Assembly: GCF_003467445.1 (NCBI RefSeq)
Contig: NZ_QSGS01000003.1
Span: 226,676 to 290,675 of the forward strand
Direction of reading: 5' to 3'
Length of the DNA: 64,000 bases
DNA from: Exiguobacterium sp. AM39-5BH
Lineage (GTDB): Bacteria > Bacillota > Bacilli > Exiguobacteriales > Exiguobacteriaceae
The translations under genes and the position numbers were made by a program. The notes beneath the pieces were generated by a model. The model saw only the letters and a program-made list of their open reading frames with translations. It had not been told where the DNA came from and searched no databases. Each line of letters begins with the position of its first letter. Position 1 is the first letter of the stretch. Below, in pieces: positions 7,715 through 15,882 of the stretch.

Positions 7715-8784
7715 CTGATGAACGGCAAAGTGAGACCCGTAATCGGCAGGACGCCGATCGTCATCCCGATGTTTTGGAAGATTTGGAACGTGAACATGGC
7801 GATGATGGCCGTGACGATATAACTTCCGAACGGACTGCTCGCTTCGAGGGCGATATGAATCATCCGATAGAGGAACAAGAAGAAGACGATAATCACGATT
7901 GCGGCGCCGATGAAGCCGTAATGCTCGGCGATGACGGCGAAGATAAAGTCGGTCTGTGACTCTGGTAAATAGACGAGTCCTTGTCCGTAGCCAGCGCCGA
8001 ACATTTGTCCCGACCCGATCGCTTGGAGCGATTTGATCAACTGGAACGCCAGGTCATCGGAATACTCGTACGGATAAATCCACGCTTGGAACCGGTTCAA
8101 GGCGTGCCCGGGGACGAAACTTTGGAGCAACTCGAAATGCGAGAAGAACAAATACATGAACCCACCAATTGTCAAGGCGGCAGCGCTAAACAGGCCAAGC
8201 AGCCATTTCCACCCGATGCCGGACACGATAATGATGGCGCCGAGCATCGTGAGCAACACGAGTCCGGTCCCTAAGTCTGGCTGGGTGACGATGAGTCCGA
8301 GCGGCGGAAGGGCCAGAAGCACCAGTTTGATGAGTAGCCACGTATCGTGTTGGGACGAGCCGTACCGTTTGTTATGGTCATAGACGATCGTCGCCATGGA
8401 GATCAATAAAAACAACTTCATGAACTCGGCTGGTTGGAAACTGAAACCAGGCACGTTGTACCATCCGTAAGCCCCGTTAATGTTCGGGACGAGCGTCGTG
8501 TCGCGGAGGGGGATCAGACCGGCCAACAGGAGTAATCCGAACGAATACAAATACCAATGGATTTTACGCAACTGTTCGTACTCGATCGTCATGATGGCGA
8601 ACATGGCGACGAACCCGATGATGTAACGGATCCCTTGGTCGAAGGCGAAGTTAATATGTTGCAATCGTGTAGGCAGCATCGGTTGGGCCGTATAGATGGC
8701 GCTCAGGCTGATGACCATCAAGAAGAAGACGATTGTCAAAAGTGTTGTGTCTAAACTTTTAAAATAAGATTGAATGCGGTTCAT
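7618..8784 (-). CDS. rodA: Peptidoglycan glycosyltransferase RodA (SEDS family)
   Basis: Polytopic membrane protein, 388 aa, about ten membrane segments, polymerising lipid II during side-wall growth with a class B penicillin-binding protein. SEDS signatures: FSFQPAEFMKL (about 120-130), the periplasmic-loop motif LPESQTDFIFAVIAEHYGFIG (about 275-295) and ISYGGTGIIMNM near the C-terminus. The short extracytoplasmic loops and the sequence favour RodA over FtsW, and a separate FtsW is present at 49.1 kb. The gene stands alone, divergent from fabI. The paralogue assignment is by resemblance only. Confidence 0.88.
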   Translation of the reverse strand: MNRIQSYFKSLDTTLLTIVFFLMVISLSAIYTAQPMLPTRLQHINFAFDQGIRYIIGFVAMFAIMTIEYEQLRKIHWYLYSFGLLLLAGLIPLRDTTLVPNINGAYGWYNVPGFSFQPAEFMKLFLLISMATIVYDHNKRYGSSQHDTWLLIKLVLLALPPLGLIVTQPDLGTGLVLLTMLGAIIIVSGIGWKWLLGLFSAAALTIGGFMYLFFSHFELLQSFVPGHALNRFQAWIYPYEYSDDLAFQLIKSLQAIGSGQMFGAGYGQGLVYLPESQTDFIFAVIAEHYGFIGAAIVIIVFFLFLYRMIHIALEASSPFGSYIVTAIIAMFTFQIFQNIGMTIGVLPITGLTLPFISYGGTGIIMNMIAIGLVMNVASKSKTYMFDDD

Positions 8785-8861
8785 GATGAAGTCGTCTCAC
8801 CCTTTCTCTACGTATTTTATCTTACCGCAAGTTAAAAAAATCGCAATACGTTACGCGCTAG

Positions 8862-8919
8862 TTGACAAAACAGACACCATTCTGTAATCTGATAACAGAT
8901 ATTATAACCAGGTACTAAA
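8862..8919 (+). promoter_or_regulatory. fabI promoter with candidate FapR operator
   Basis: TTGACA at 8862-8867 is followed after 17 bases by a weak TAATCT (8885-8890). Downstream, ATTATAACCAGGTACTAAA (8901-8919) reads on the other strand as TTTAGTACCTGGTTATAAT, very like the FapR operator (AGTACCT core). FapR represses lipid synthesis genes, including fabI, and is released by malonyl-CoA. Promoter and FapR calls are by motif resemblance. Confidence 0.65.
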
Positions 8920-8934
8920 AAAGGGGAGTTTACG

Positions 8935-9707
8935 ATGTCAATCTATCCAACGTTAACGAATAAGACGTATGTCGTCATGGGAATCGCCAATAAACGCTCG
9001 ATCGCATGGGCCATCGCGAAGACGCTCGATGCGGCGGGCGCAAAGCTTGTGCTGACGTATGCGGCTGAACGCTTTAAGTCAGGTTTGGAGTCGCTCGCGG
9101 CTGAACTGAACGGGAAGGCGTTGCTTCTCGAGTGTGACGTCACGAACGACGAGGCGATTGATACGACGTTCCGCATGATTCACGAGCAGGCCGGTCCGGT
9201 CCAAGGGATTGCCCACTCAATCGCGTTCGCGGATAAAGAGGCGCTCCGTGGTGAATTCTCAGAGATGACGCGCGGCCAGTTCGCTCAAGCGCTCGATATC
9301 TCGGCGTACAGCTTGACGGCGGTCGTCAAGGCGGCAAAGCCATACTTCGCGGAAGATGCCTCGGTCATCACGCTCACATATCTCGGCGGCGAGCGCGTCG
9401 TCCCGAATTACAACTTGATGGGGGTCGCCAAGGCGGCGCTCGACTCGAGCGTGAAGTATTTGGCGAATGAATACGGTCCGCACGGTGTCCGTGTCAACGC
9501 GATCTCGGCCGGTCCGATCCGGACGTTATCGGCCAAAGGGGTAGCGACTTTAACAGCATCTTGTCTGAGCTCGAGCAAAAGGCGCCGCTCCGTCGCAACG
9601 TCTCGGCCGAAGAAGTGGCCTCGACCGGCTTGTTCTTGTTATCAAGTATGGGTAGCGGTGTGACGGGGGAAGTCATCCACGTCGACAGCGGCTATCATAT
9701 TTTATAA
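8935..9707 (+). CDS. fabI: Enoyl-[acyl-carrier-protein] reductase FabI (frameshifted near 9541)
   Basis: NADH-dependent enoyl-ACP reductase for the last step of fatty acid elongation; the target of triclosan. An SDR fold is evident: GIANKRSIAW at the cofactor site (residues 16-25), the catalytic Tyr-x6-Lys at Y159 and K166, and NAISAGPIRTLSAKG before the substrate loop. As read the frame changes after residue 202 and ends in nonsense at 9663. Adding one base at 9541-9542, after GGGG, restores SDFNSILSELEQKAPLR and VTGEVIHVDSGYHIL with TAA at 9705-9707. The normal length is then about 258 aa. A loss in an essential gene next to a homopolymer is most likely a sequence error. GGGGAG precedes the ATG. 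Confidence 0.93.
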
Positions 9708-9715
9708 TTTAGGAA

Positions 9716-9742
9716 AAGGGCGTAGCGATACGCTCTTTTTTG
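9716..9742 (+). terminator. Terminator after fabI
   Basis: Stem AAGGGCGTA / TACGCTCTT (one G-T pair), GCGA loop, then a T-run. Confidence 0.88.
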
Positions 9743-9791
9743 TATTATCTGCTACTAGTTTCGGGTAAGGACTTGTGAAGGAGGTTGGGTC

Positions 9792-9980
9792 ATGGGTCCT
9801 TATCAGGTTGATTTTACGGTCGTTCAATATGGTAATCGCCAAGTTCAACCGATAGAACGGGCGAATATCGAGTCAGTCACACGGATTCAACGGGTCCAAC
9901 GAATCCGGCCGCGTCAAGAAGCATGGTTAGAAGCCGAACAACAAAACAGCCCCGGACGTTTTGTCGACCGGAGCGTCTAA
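9792..9980 (+). CDS. Small uncharacterised protein, 62 aa
   Basis: No family recognised. It begins MGPYQVDFTVV and continues with a basic, glutamine-rich stretch (RIQRVQRIRPRQEAW). The start is convincing: GAAGGAGG sits 7 bases before the ATG. It lies between fabI and the convergent yjcG, whose stop codon is only two bases from its own. No signal peptide or membrane segment is seen. Coding nature rests on the ribosome site and on filling a gap. Confidence 0.6.
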   Translation: MGPYQVDFTVVQYGNRQVQPIERANIESVTRIQRVQRIRPRQEAWLEAEQQNSPGRFVDRSV

Positions 9981-9982
9981 TC

Positions 9983-10492
9983 TTATCCGCGGAACCGGAA
10001 CGTCTCATAGACGTTCCATGTTTCATTTTCGAGCTCATACATGAGGGCCATGCGATTAATCGTCTCCTCAAAATGAACTTGTTCCATCCGCATCCGTTCG
10101 AGGACGTCGAACAGTTCGGCATCGGCCAAATCTTGTCCGATTGTGATGTGAGGAAGGAACTCGTATTTCGCAGGCTGTTTGAGCAAACCGTCGTGTAGTT
10201 TGTCGTGAAGTGCTGACAAGTCCCGTGTCGGCAACACTTTTAAGTAAAGTACGTTGTTCGTTGGTGCGAACGAGCGGACCCCGTCGATTTTAAGTTGAAG
10301 CGGTTTGATGGTTTCGGCGACCTGCTGTAAATACTCAAGCACTTTCGGCAAATCGGCTTCGTCGATTTCAGTGCGTTCCTTGATTGTCACGTGTGGCGAA
10401 ATCAAGGCGTACTTCGTGTCGTATCGTTTGCGATACGAATTGGCGAAGTCTTGGACTTGTTTCGATGGAAATAAGACTACCCCAATCTTCAT
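9983..10492 (-). CDS. yjcG: 2H phosphoesterase superfamily protein (YjcG)
   Basis: LigT/2'-5' RNA ligase-like protein, 169 aa. The two catalytic HxT motifs are visible: HVTI at about residues 34-37 and HITIG at about 115-119. Bacterial members hydrolyse or ligate cyclic phosphodiesters; the cellular substrate of YjcG is not known to me. Length and sequence fit the B. subtilis YjcG family, encoded downstream of the fabI region there too. It is monocistronic, convergent with the 62-aa gene, with no terminator between them. Confidence 0.88.
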   Translation of the reverse strand: MKIGVVLFPSKQVQDFANSYRKRYDTKYALISPHVTIKERTEIDEADLPKVLEYLQQVAETIKPLQLKIDGVRSFAPTNNVLYLKVLPTRDLSALHDKLHDGLLKQPAKYEFLPHITIGQDLADAELFDVLERMRMEQVHFEETINRMALMYELENETWNVYETFRFRG

Positions 10493-10587
10493 TCCGGTTC
10501 CCCCTTTATAAAGTGGTCTACTATTTTATGATGACCGATTTAGTGAATGAAGTCAAAGCGGGCTTAGTCTTTTTTTCGAGTTTTCAG

Positions 10588-10657
10588 TATAATAGACAAT
10601 GAGTACTTCGAGAGAATCTTCTCGAGATGAAAGGATGTGTAGCGGGAAAGCTCCCGC
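10588..10657 (+). promoter_or_regulatory. Promoter -10 and structured leader of the pgpA operon
   Basis: TATAAT at 10588-10593 is a perfect -10; the -35 is poor. The leader then contains two hairpins: TCGAGA/TCTCGA (about 10608-10625) and GCGGGA-AAGC-TCCCGC (10642-10657), the latter ending 4 bases before the first ATG. No good Shine-Dalgarno is seen between the hairpin and the start; AAAGGA lies upstream of the hairpin. This geometry suggests translational control but proves nothing. Confidence 0.5.
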
Positions 10658-10661
10658 CTAA

Positions 10662-11210
10662 ATGATGAAACATGTACCACACTCACGAGACGTACGCGAG
10701 GCCGCACGGACTCGTTTAATTGAACGGGGCGTATCGATTGAATCGATTGCCGAAATCGTCTATCAGATGCAGGCACCTTATTCGCCCCATTTATCATTGA
10801 AAGACTGCATGGATTCGGTAGAGGCCGTGTTAGATAAACGCGAGTTACAACATGCGATTCTCGTCGGTTCTGAATTAGACATTCTGGCCGAACGCGGGCA
10901 ATTATCAGAGCCGCTCCTGTCAATCGTGGCTTCGGATGAAGGGCTGTTCGGTGTCGATGAGACGATTGCCATCGGAGCCGTCAACACATATGGATCGATT
11001 GCCGTTACAACGTTTGGATACTTAGACAAAGCGAAAATTGGGATTATCAAACAACTTGATACAAAGATGGACGACGGACAAGTCCATACGTTCATGGATG
11101 ACCTTGTCGGTGCCATCGCAGCGAACGCCTCAGGGCGCCTGGCGCACCGTTTGCGTGATATGACCGACTTTGGTGAAGACGAGATGCGAGAACGGAAAGG
11201 GTTGTATTGA
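10662..11210 (+). CDS. Phosphatidylglycerophosphatase A family protein (YutG-like)
   Basis: PgpA-family protein, 182 aa, related to B. subtilis YutG. Conserved blocks are KREL.HAIL.G.ELD.LAE.G.L.EPL (about 65-90), DEGL.GVDE, the YGSI..T.FGYLDK segment and DDLVGAIAA near 145. PgpA dephosphorylates phosphatidylglycerophosphate, but for this cytosolic-looking subgroup without membrane helices the activity is not established. The start is uncertain because ATG ATG follows a hairpin and lacks a clear ribosome site. It opens a tightly coupled four-gene operon: its TGA overlaps the next ATG. Confidence 0.8.
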   Translation: MMKHVPHSRDVREAARTRLIERGVSIESIAEIVYQMQAPYSPHLSLKDCMDSVEAVLDKRELQHAILVGSELDILAERGQLSEPLLSIVASDEGLFGVDETIAIGAVNTYGSIAVTTFGYLDKAKIGIIKQLDTKMDDGQVHTFMDDLVGAIAANASGRLAHRLRDMTDFGEDEMRERKGLY

Positions 11211-11794
11211 TGAGTTCTCGCTCACAAACACTGGCGATCACCGGGGCGATTGGATTTGTTCTTCTCTCGGTGGTCGTCGTTTTAGGTTGGATGGCGCCGG
11301 TGGACCGTTTCTTCACGGCTACGCTTGAACCGCTGGCAGGACCGTTGTTCGTCTATGTGACCGAGCTCGGCAGTGTGAAAGTGTTAATTGGTCTATCTTT
11401 TATCGGTATGATGTATTTCTTATGGAGCGGGGATCGCTTTGAGGCGTTCCGGTTGCCGATTGTCGTCATCCTCACGCTCCTCGTCACACAGGTGCTGAAG
11501 CTCGTGTTTGGAGTCGACCGACCGACAATCGATGCCGCGCTCGATGCGACGACGTATAGTTTTCCGAGCGGTCACGCCTCGGGGTCTCTCGCCTTTTACG
11601 GCCTGCTCGCCGTGCTGTTATATCGACGAGATGCGAACACATTCGGCATTGGTCTGCTAATGTTGATGATTTTGGCCGTCTCCTTCAGCCGGGTCATCTT
11701 GAACGTCCATTATTTCAGTGACGTCATTGGTGGCTGGCTTGTCGCTCTTGTCATGATGGCTAGCTCGGAGCAAATAAGGAGGAAACGAAATTGA
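11210..11794 (+). CDS. PAP2 superfamily membrane phosphatase
   Basis: Membrane phosphatase of the PAP2/undecaprenyl-diphosphatase BcrC type, 194 aa. The three signature motifs are present: K-x6-RP (KLVFGVDRP, about 101-109), PSGH (about 122-125) and SR-x5-H-x3-D (SRVILNVHYFSD, about 162-173). About five or six membrane helices are seen. Substrate could be undecaprenyl pyrophosphate or phosphatidylglycerophosphate; its coupling to a PgpA-family gene favours lipid phosphate removal. The ATG at 11210 overlaps the pgpA stop (TGATG), and its own TGA overlaps the next start. Confidence 0.85.
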   Translation: MSSRSQTLAITGAIGFVLLSVVVVLGWMAPVDRFFTATLEPLAGPLFVYVTELGSVKVLIGLSFIGMMYFLWSGDRFEAFRLPIVVILTLLVTQVLKLVFGVDRPTIDAALDATTYSFPSGHASGSLAFYGLLAVLLYRRDANTFGIGLLMLMILAVSFSRVILNVHYFSDVIGGWLVALVMMASSEQIRRKRN

Positions 11795-12324
11795 TTTTAG
11801 TCTCACAAGTCGAAACATGGTTGTTCATGAACCAATATCGAGCGGACGCGGCCGATGTTCCGACGATTTTGGTCGAAAAGGATTCGTCGGGGGCCAAGTC
11901 GTTCACGGCGATGCGAACGTTGTTCCAGCTCAAGAAGTGGACGGGGCAACGCCGCTTCGTACCGATCTTGTCGTGTGATGAGGCGGCGTATCGCGCCTAT
12001 GAAGTGTTTCATGTCGACGCGGTACCGCCGTTCGCCATTCTTGAATCGGGACGAGTTTTATTGAAGCAAAATGTAAGAGACGATGCCTACGCGGCCGCGT
12101 TCGCCGCCGCCGCACCAAATACGGACGAGGAACGGCTCGCGTTTGTAGCCGGCTATGTGGGACGGGAACTCGGCGAAACGGTCGTGCTCGCCATCGATGC
12201 ACCAATCGCGTCGCATCCTCAAGTACCGGAAGATGTATTCGTACCGGGAAATGTGATGGAGACGAGTGAACGGTTATTTACTTGGGCCAACCGAGAACAA
12301 ATGGAGAGGGATGAAATGAAATGA
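11791..12324 (+). CDS. Uncharacterised protein, 177 aa, in the pgpA/PAP2 operon
   Basis: Family not recognised. A TTG start with AAGGAGG 8 bases upstream; TTGA overlaps the PAP2 stop and the final ATGA overlaps the next gene, so all four genes are translationally coupled. No signal or membrane segment. The N-terminal half (ILVSQVETW, then RRFVPILSCDEAAYRAYEVFHVDAVPPFAILESGRVL) resembles a thioredoxin-like fold with a cis-proline-like VPPF, but no CxxC. Alanine-rich in the middle. Function unknown. Confidence 0.75.
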   Translation: MILVSQVETWLFMNQYRADAADVPTILVEKDSSGAKSFTAMRTLFQLKKWTGQRRFVPILSCDEAAYRAYEVFHVDAVPPFAILESGRVLLKQNVRDDAYAAAFAAAAPNTDEERLAFVAGYVGRELGETVVLAIDAPIASHPQVPEDVFVPGNVMETSERLFTWANREQMERDEMK

Positions 12325-12512
12325 ACGAGTGGGAACCGAAAATCCAAGAACTTCTCGACGGGGCGGTCGACGAACTCATCGTCCCGAAAGATGAGTTCTT
12401 GACGGTGCGATCACTTTTAGTGGATAAGGGTTGGCTATATGAAGTTGTCGGTGAAGCGAAGCATGGAGGCATCACGATTTATCGTAAGAATGAACAAAGC
12501 GCGTCCTCTTAA
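12321..12512 (+). CDS. Small uncharacterised protein, 63 aa
   Basis: Last gene of the coupled pgpA operon, starting at ATGA over the previous stop, with a GAGAGGGATG-type ribosome site. Acidic, soluble; reads MNEWEPKIQELLDGAVDELIVPKDEF and a C-terminal YEVVGEAKHGGITIYRK strand pair. No family recognised. Its final codons (NEQSASS) are encoded by the left arm of the operon terminator. Confidence 0.72.
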   Translation: MNEWEPKIQELLDGAVDELIVPKDEFLTVRSLLVDKGWLYEVVGEAKHGGITIYRKNEQSASS

Positions 12513-12531
12513 GAGGTACGCGCTTTGTTCG
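12492..12531. terminator. Bidirectional terminator after the pgpA operon
   Basis: GAACAAAGCGCGT and TACGCGCTTTGTTC are near-perfect arms with an inner CCTCTT/AAGAGG stem. The stop codon at 12510-12512 is inside it, and the convergent gene ends at 12533. Confidence 0.85.
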
Positions 12532-12532
12532 T

Positions 12533-12820
12533 TTAGGCGTTAGAGGCCAACTTGATTTTTTGTCGTTTTAACTTGTGTAATAACCAGGCATGTAACACTT
12601 CACAAGAATGGTGAGGAAGGGTCAGCTCCACAAGCGGGCGTGACTGACCGAATATAGTGAAGCGCGAATGGTCCTCGTCGAGCATCGAGACTTGAATATG
12701 GGTCGCTTCTTGAAGCGAAATCCGTTGCTCGCCGGCTACTGCGTCTTTTAATTTCAGCATTTTTCCATTCGTCGCAAACTTGGTGAACGAAGACATTCCC
12801 TGTACTTTTAGTTGTTCCAT
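12533..12820 (-). CDS. Small uncharacterised protein, 95 aa
   Basis: No family recognised. The product is basic at its C-terminus (LLHKLKRQKIKL) and has a regular strand-like pattern (RISLQEATHIQVSM, SRFTIFGQSRPLVELTL). No membrane segments. The ribosome site is weak (GAG just before ATG), so the start is uncertain, but the codon use looks native and no better frame covers the stretch. It lies between two convergent units. Confidence 0.6.
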   Translation of the reverse strand: MEQLKVQGMSSFTKFATNGKMLKLKDAVAGEQRISLQEATHIQVSMLDEDHSRFTIFGQSRPLVELTLPHHSCEVLHAWLLHKLKRQKIKLASNA

Positions 12821-13042
12821 CTCGTGTATCTATTCATCATGCGGGATGAATAGATTTTCACCTCGCTTTCTCTATATTGCCTTCCATCTTCCCTTAGAAG
12901 GTTATTCATAGTATACCGTCCTCACCACAAAAGAAAAGACTAAATTTAACGAAAAATTAAGACAATTTGTTATCAATTTTAAAAATAGCGTCTCAGGCGC
13001 TTGGCAATGGGATTTGAACCGTAATCCGTATGAGCGGGATAA

Positions 13043-13070
13043 CAAAAAAGAACCTGATTGAATCAGGTTC
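13043..13070 (-). terminator. Terminator of the 13.1-13.8 kb gene
   Basis: GAACCTGATT / AATCAGGTTC hairpin; on the minus strand it is followed by TTTTTTG. The rest of 12821-13042 shows no gene. Confidence 0.85.
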
Positions 13071-13095
13071 GACAATGATTATTGCATGGATGAAC

Positions 13096-13827
13096 TCAAA
13101 AACGTTCAATCTCCCACGTGCGACGGCGATACGTCAACTGTCCTTTCAGTGCGATTGATTCTTTCTTCGCATCAAAGTCTTCTTCGAGCACCGACATGTC
13201 CTCGTAACGACCGGCGACATAGAAAGCGATCGAGACTTGGCGATTGAACAGGCTCCGTTTCGTATGATCGAAATCGATAATCAGTCCTTGCGGCGATAAC
13301 GCTAAAATCTCATCGATGACCGGAAGCGGAATCGGGACGAAACTGATATTGCGAATGTCACGGTCGAGCTTGCTTTGCAACACGCTTTGCAGGAAGTGCG
13401 AGATCGTCGACCAGTCTTTTATGTACAGGCTGCTGTGACGATCGTTCGATTCGTTGAAGAAGGCAATCTCGTTTTGAATCGAGTTCAGGAACGGTCCTTT
13501 TAAGCCGCGTTCCATATGGCTGAGGAACAAGATTTCAGCAATCTCGTGATCCGACAACGATTCGAGCAGATGATAGTCAGGAAAGTCGATGGCGGTGAAA
13601 CTCGTTTGGTTATTCAAATACTTGGTCGAGAACGTCGACAGTTCGTGCGCCTCGATATAGCGGAACCGGGTCCGGGACGACTGTCTCATCCCTTTCATGT
13701 CCGTCCGACAAATAATCATCGGGCGGGCGAGTGATAACGCCTCGGTGACATCGTTTAAAGTCACGCCATGCAGTGTAAAACGTTGCAGTTCTCGGTCTTG
13801 TTTAATATAGAACAACTGTTTTGACAT
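13096..13827 (-). CDS. Uncharacterised protein, 243 aa
   Basis: I do not recognise a family. It is soluble, charged, without signal peptide, membrane helices or cysteine clusters. Segments such as MIICRTDMKGMRQSSRTRFRY, HEIAEILFLSHMERGLKGPF and a C-terminal strand pattern (ALKGQLTYRRRTWEIERF) are visible. GGGG precedes the ATG by about 8 bases. It is monocistronic with its own terminator. Coding nature is well supported by length and codon use; function unknown. Confidence 0.85.
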   Translation of the reverse strand: MSKQLFYIKQDRELQRFTLHGVTLNDVTEALSLARPMIICRTDMKGMRQSSRTRFRYIEAHELSTFSTKYLNNQTSFTAIDFPDYHLLESLSDHEIAEILFLSHMERGLKGPFLNSIQNEIAFFNESNDRHSSLYIKDWSTISHFLQSVLQSKLDRDIRNISFVPIPLPVIDEILALSPQGLIIDFDHTKRSLFNRQVSIAFYVAGRYEDMSVLEEDFDAKKESIALKGQLTYRRRTWEIERF

Positions 13828-13978
13828 ATTTATCCCCTCAGTTCGAAGTCACTATAGTTTGATTCTAGCAAATCCGTTCGTGGTGCGCCATGTTTGAGCG
13901 GTTCTAGAGGATTGAGATGATGGTTTTTTTGGGAAAATGGTTATAATTGAGGAAAAGAAGCAGAAAGGCGGATTGCAC

Positions 13979-14544
13979 ATGTGGGGGTTGAAAAAAAGCT
14001 TTCCCGAGCTCGTGACGAGTCGGTTCATCTTAAGGGAACTCGAACCCCGTGACGCAAGGGAACTCTATGTGATTCTTTCGACCGAGGAAGTGATGCGTTA
14101 TTACGGGTCCGATCCTTTGCTGGCCGTCTACGAGGCGAAGAACGTCATCGCATATTTCAAAGATCAGTTCCAGCAAGGAAAAGCGATTCGCTGGGCGATC
14201 TGTGACCGCGAAACGAACGAACTGATCGGGACGATCGGCTTTCACAACTGGACCCCGCAGTATTTTCGGGCCGAAATTGGCTTCGAGGTCGCGCCGAGCC
14301 ATTGGCGCCGGGGTGTCGCGTACGAGGCGGCGTCTGCCGTTATTCGATACGGGTTTGACGAGTTCAAGTTTCATCGCATCTCGGCGCTCGTCGCCCGGGG
14401 AACGAGGGATCGAACCGGTTGGTGCAAAAGCTCGGCTTTACGGAGGAAGGATTGCTCCATGACTATGCCTATAGTCACGGACGTTTCATGGATTTGACGA
14501 TGTATCGTCTCTTGAAAGACGAATGGAACGAAAGGGAGGAATGA
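13979..14544 (+). CDS. GNAT acetyltransferase, RimJ/RimL type (frameshifted near 14400)
   Basis: N-acetyltransferase of the RimJ/RimL group, about 188 aa when restored. N-terminal TSRFILRELEPRDARELY and the acetyl-CoA region WRRGVAYEAASAVIRYGFDEFKFHRISALVARGN are typical. As read, the frame changes after ALVARG; one base added to the GGGG at 14397-14400 restores NEGSNRLVQKLGFTEEGLLHDYAYSHGRFMD through to TGA at 14542-14544. I chose the ATG at 13979 because AAGGCGG lies 7 bases upstream. The restored stop overlaps the ribosome site of the next gene, consistent with an operon. Confidence 0.88.
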
Positions 14545-14546
14545 CG

Positions 14547-15260
14547 TTGAGACAAGTTGTACTGTTACATGGATTGTGTGGATCACCTGACTATTTTGAG
14601 GAACTCATCCCATTGATGGACGCGGACGTATACGCGCTGACATTACCGGGACATGCCGGGACGGAGGCCGGACCAGAGACGATGGATCAGTTTGCGGATT
14701 GGGTGCTTTCTGAGATGAAACTGCGCGATCTCAAGCGTCCAATCGTGCTCGGTCATTCGTTCGGGGGCTACATCACGACTAACCTCGTCCGCCGTTATCC
14801 GGACGCGCTATCCGGTTTCGGATTGATTCATTCGACAGCGGCGGCTGATCCAGACCCGGCCAAAGCGAAGCGGAATGAAGCGATTGAACGTGTGAGGGAA
14901 GAAGGGGTGCATCCGTTTATCGATAAGATGATTCCAGGTGTATTTTCCGCTGAGTCCGACACCGCGCTGATTGAACGCGCCAAACAAATCGGCTACGAGA
15001 TGTCGAAAGAAGGAATCATTTCGGCGCAGATGGCCATCCGCGACCGTGCCGATGAGACGGAGACGGTCCGGTCGACGAACTTGCCCGGTCTCTTCCTATA
15101 TGGTTCTCGTGATCCGAACATGGATGCGGAACGTGCTTTCCTAGGTGCAGACCGTCACACGAAACAGACGGTATCGGCTAGCCATATGGGGATGATGGAA
15201 CAGCCTGAACGAGAAGCGCAACTCATTAATGATTGGCTCAAGGAGGTACAGGATGTCTAA
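14547..15260 (+). CDS. Alpha/beta hydrolase
   Basis: Alpha/beta-fold hydrolase, about 237 aa. The oxyanion-hole motif LLHGLCGS is at the N-terminus, the nucleophile elbow is GHSFGGY (about residues 69-75), an acid lies in LYGSRDPNMD and the catalytic histidine in SHMGMMEQP. The TTG at 14547 is preferred over the ATG at 14541 because AAGGGAGGA is 6 bases from the former and touches the latter. Substrate is unknown. It lies between an acetyltransferase and a flavin reductase gene, all closely spaced. Confidence 0.82.
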   Translation: MRQVVLLHGLCGSPDYFEELIPLMDADVYALTLPGHAGTEAGPETMDQFADWVLSEMKLRDLKRPIVLGHSFGGYITTNLVRRYPDALSGFGLIHSTAAADPDPAKAKRNEAIERVREEGVHPFIDKMIPGVFSAESDTALIERAKQIGYEMSKEGIISAQMAIRDRADETETVRSTNLPGLFLYGSRDPNMDAERAFLGADRHTKQTVSASHMGMMEQPEREAQLINDWLKEVQDV

Positions 15261-15813
15261 ATTCAAACTCGTCGCCGTATCAGGAAGTCTGCGTAAGGCG
15301 TCGTACAATACGGCACTACTCCATTCCATCATCGAGCTCGGGCAAGATCGGTTCGACGTTGAGATTGCTTCGATTGAGATGCCGCTTTATAACGACGACT
15401 TGATTGACCCGGATGAGCCTGACGTCGTACGCGACTTCAAACGAGCCGTGCGCGAGGCGGACGGGTTGCTCGTCGTCACCCCGGAATACAACCACAGTAT
15501 CCCGGGCGTGTTAAAGAACGCAATCGATTGGCTATCGCTCGAACCGGGCACGCCGCTCCGTGAGAAACCGGTCATAATCGCCGGGGCGTCTCCGGGCATG
15601 CTCGGGACGGCACGCTGTCAAATTCATCTCCGTCAAGTATTTGCCACAAATCGGGCTAATGTTTTACCAGGAAATGAAATCTTCATCACATATTGTAAGG
15701 AAAAGATTGATGATACTGGATTACATGACGAGAAGTCGCGCCAAAAAATCGACCGAGTATTATCGGAGTATTATAACTGGATTGATTTTTGGAAGCGTCG
15801 CGCAAAAAATTAA
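15253..15813 (+). CDS. NAD(P)H-dependent FMN reductase / flavodoxin-like quinone reductase
   Basis: Flavodoxin-fold reductase of the NADPH-dependent FMN reductase family, 186 aa. The phosphate loop of FMN binding is SGSLRKASYNT (about residues 9-19) and the second FMN loop is VTPEYNHSIPGVLKNAIDWLS (about 76-96), both diagnostic. Likely reduces quinones, azo compounds or flavin. AAGGAGG precedes the ATG by 5 bases; the start overlaps the end of the hydrolase gene by 8 bases, so it is translationally coupled. Confidence 0.88.
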   Translation: MSKFKLVAVSGSLRKASYNTALLHSIIELGQDRFDVEIASIEMPLYNDDLIDPDEPDVVRDFKRAVREADGLLVVTPEYNHSIPGVLKNAIDWLSLEPGTPLREKPVIIAGASPGMLGTARCQIHLRQVFATNRANVLPGNEIFITYCKEKIDDTGLHDEKSRQKIDRVLSEYYNWIDFWKRRAKN

Positions 15814-15882
15814 CTTGAAGTCGCCCTGATTGTTTGATAGAAATGAATTGTGAAAACAAACACAAAGGGAGCGACGACAAAC

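Noticed and set aside
12995-13040. tRNA-like fragment: GGTTCAAATCCC on the minus strand
   Set aside because: It resembles a T-arm, but the stem does not pair fully and no acceptor, anticodon or CCA can be placed. Treated as chance.
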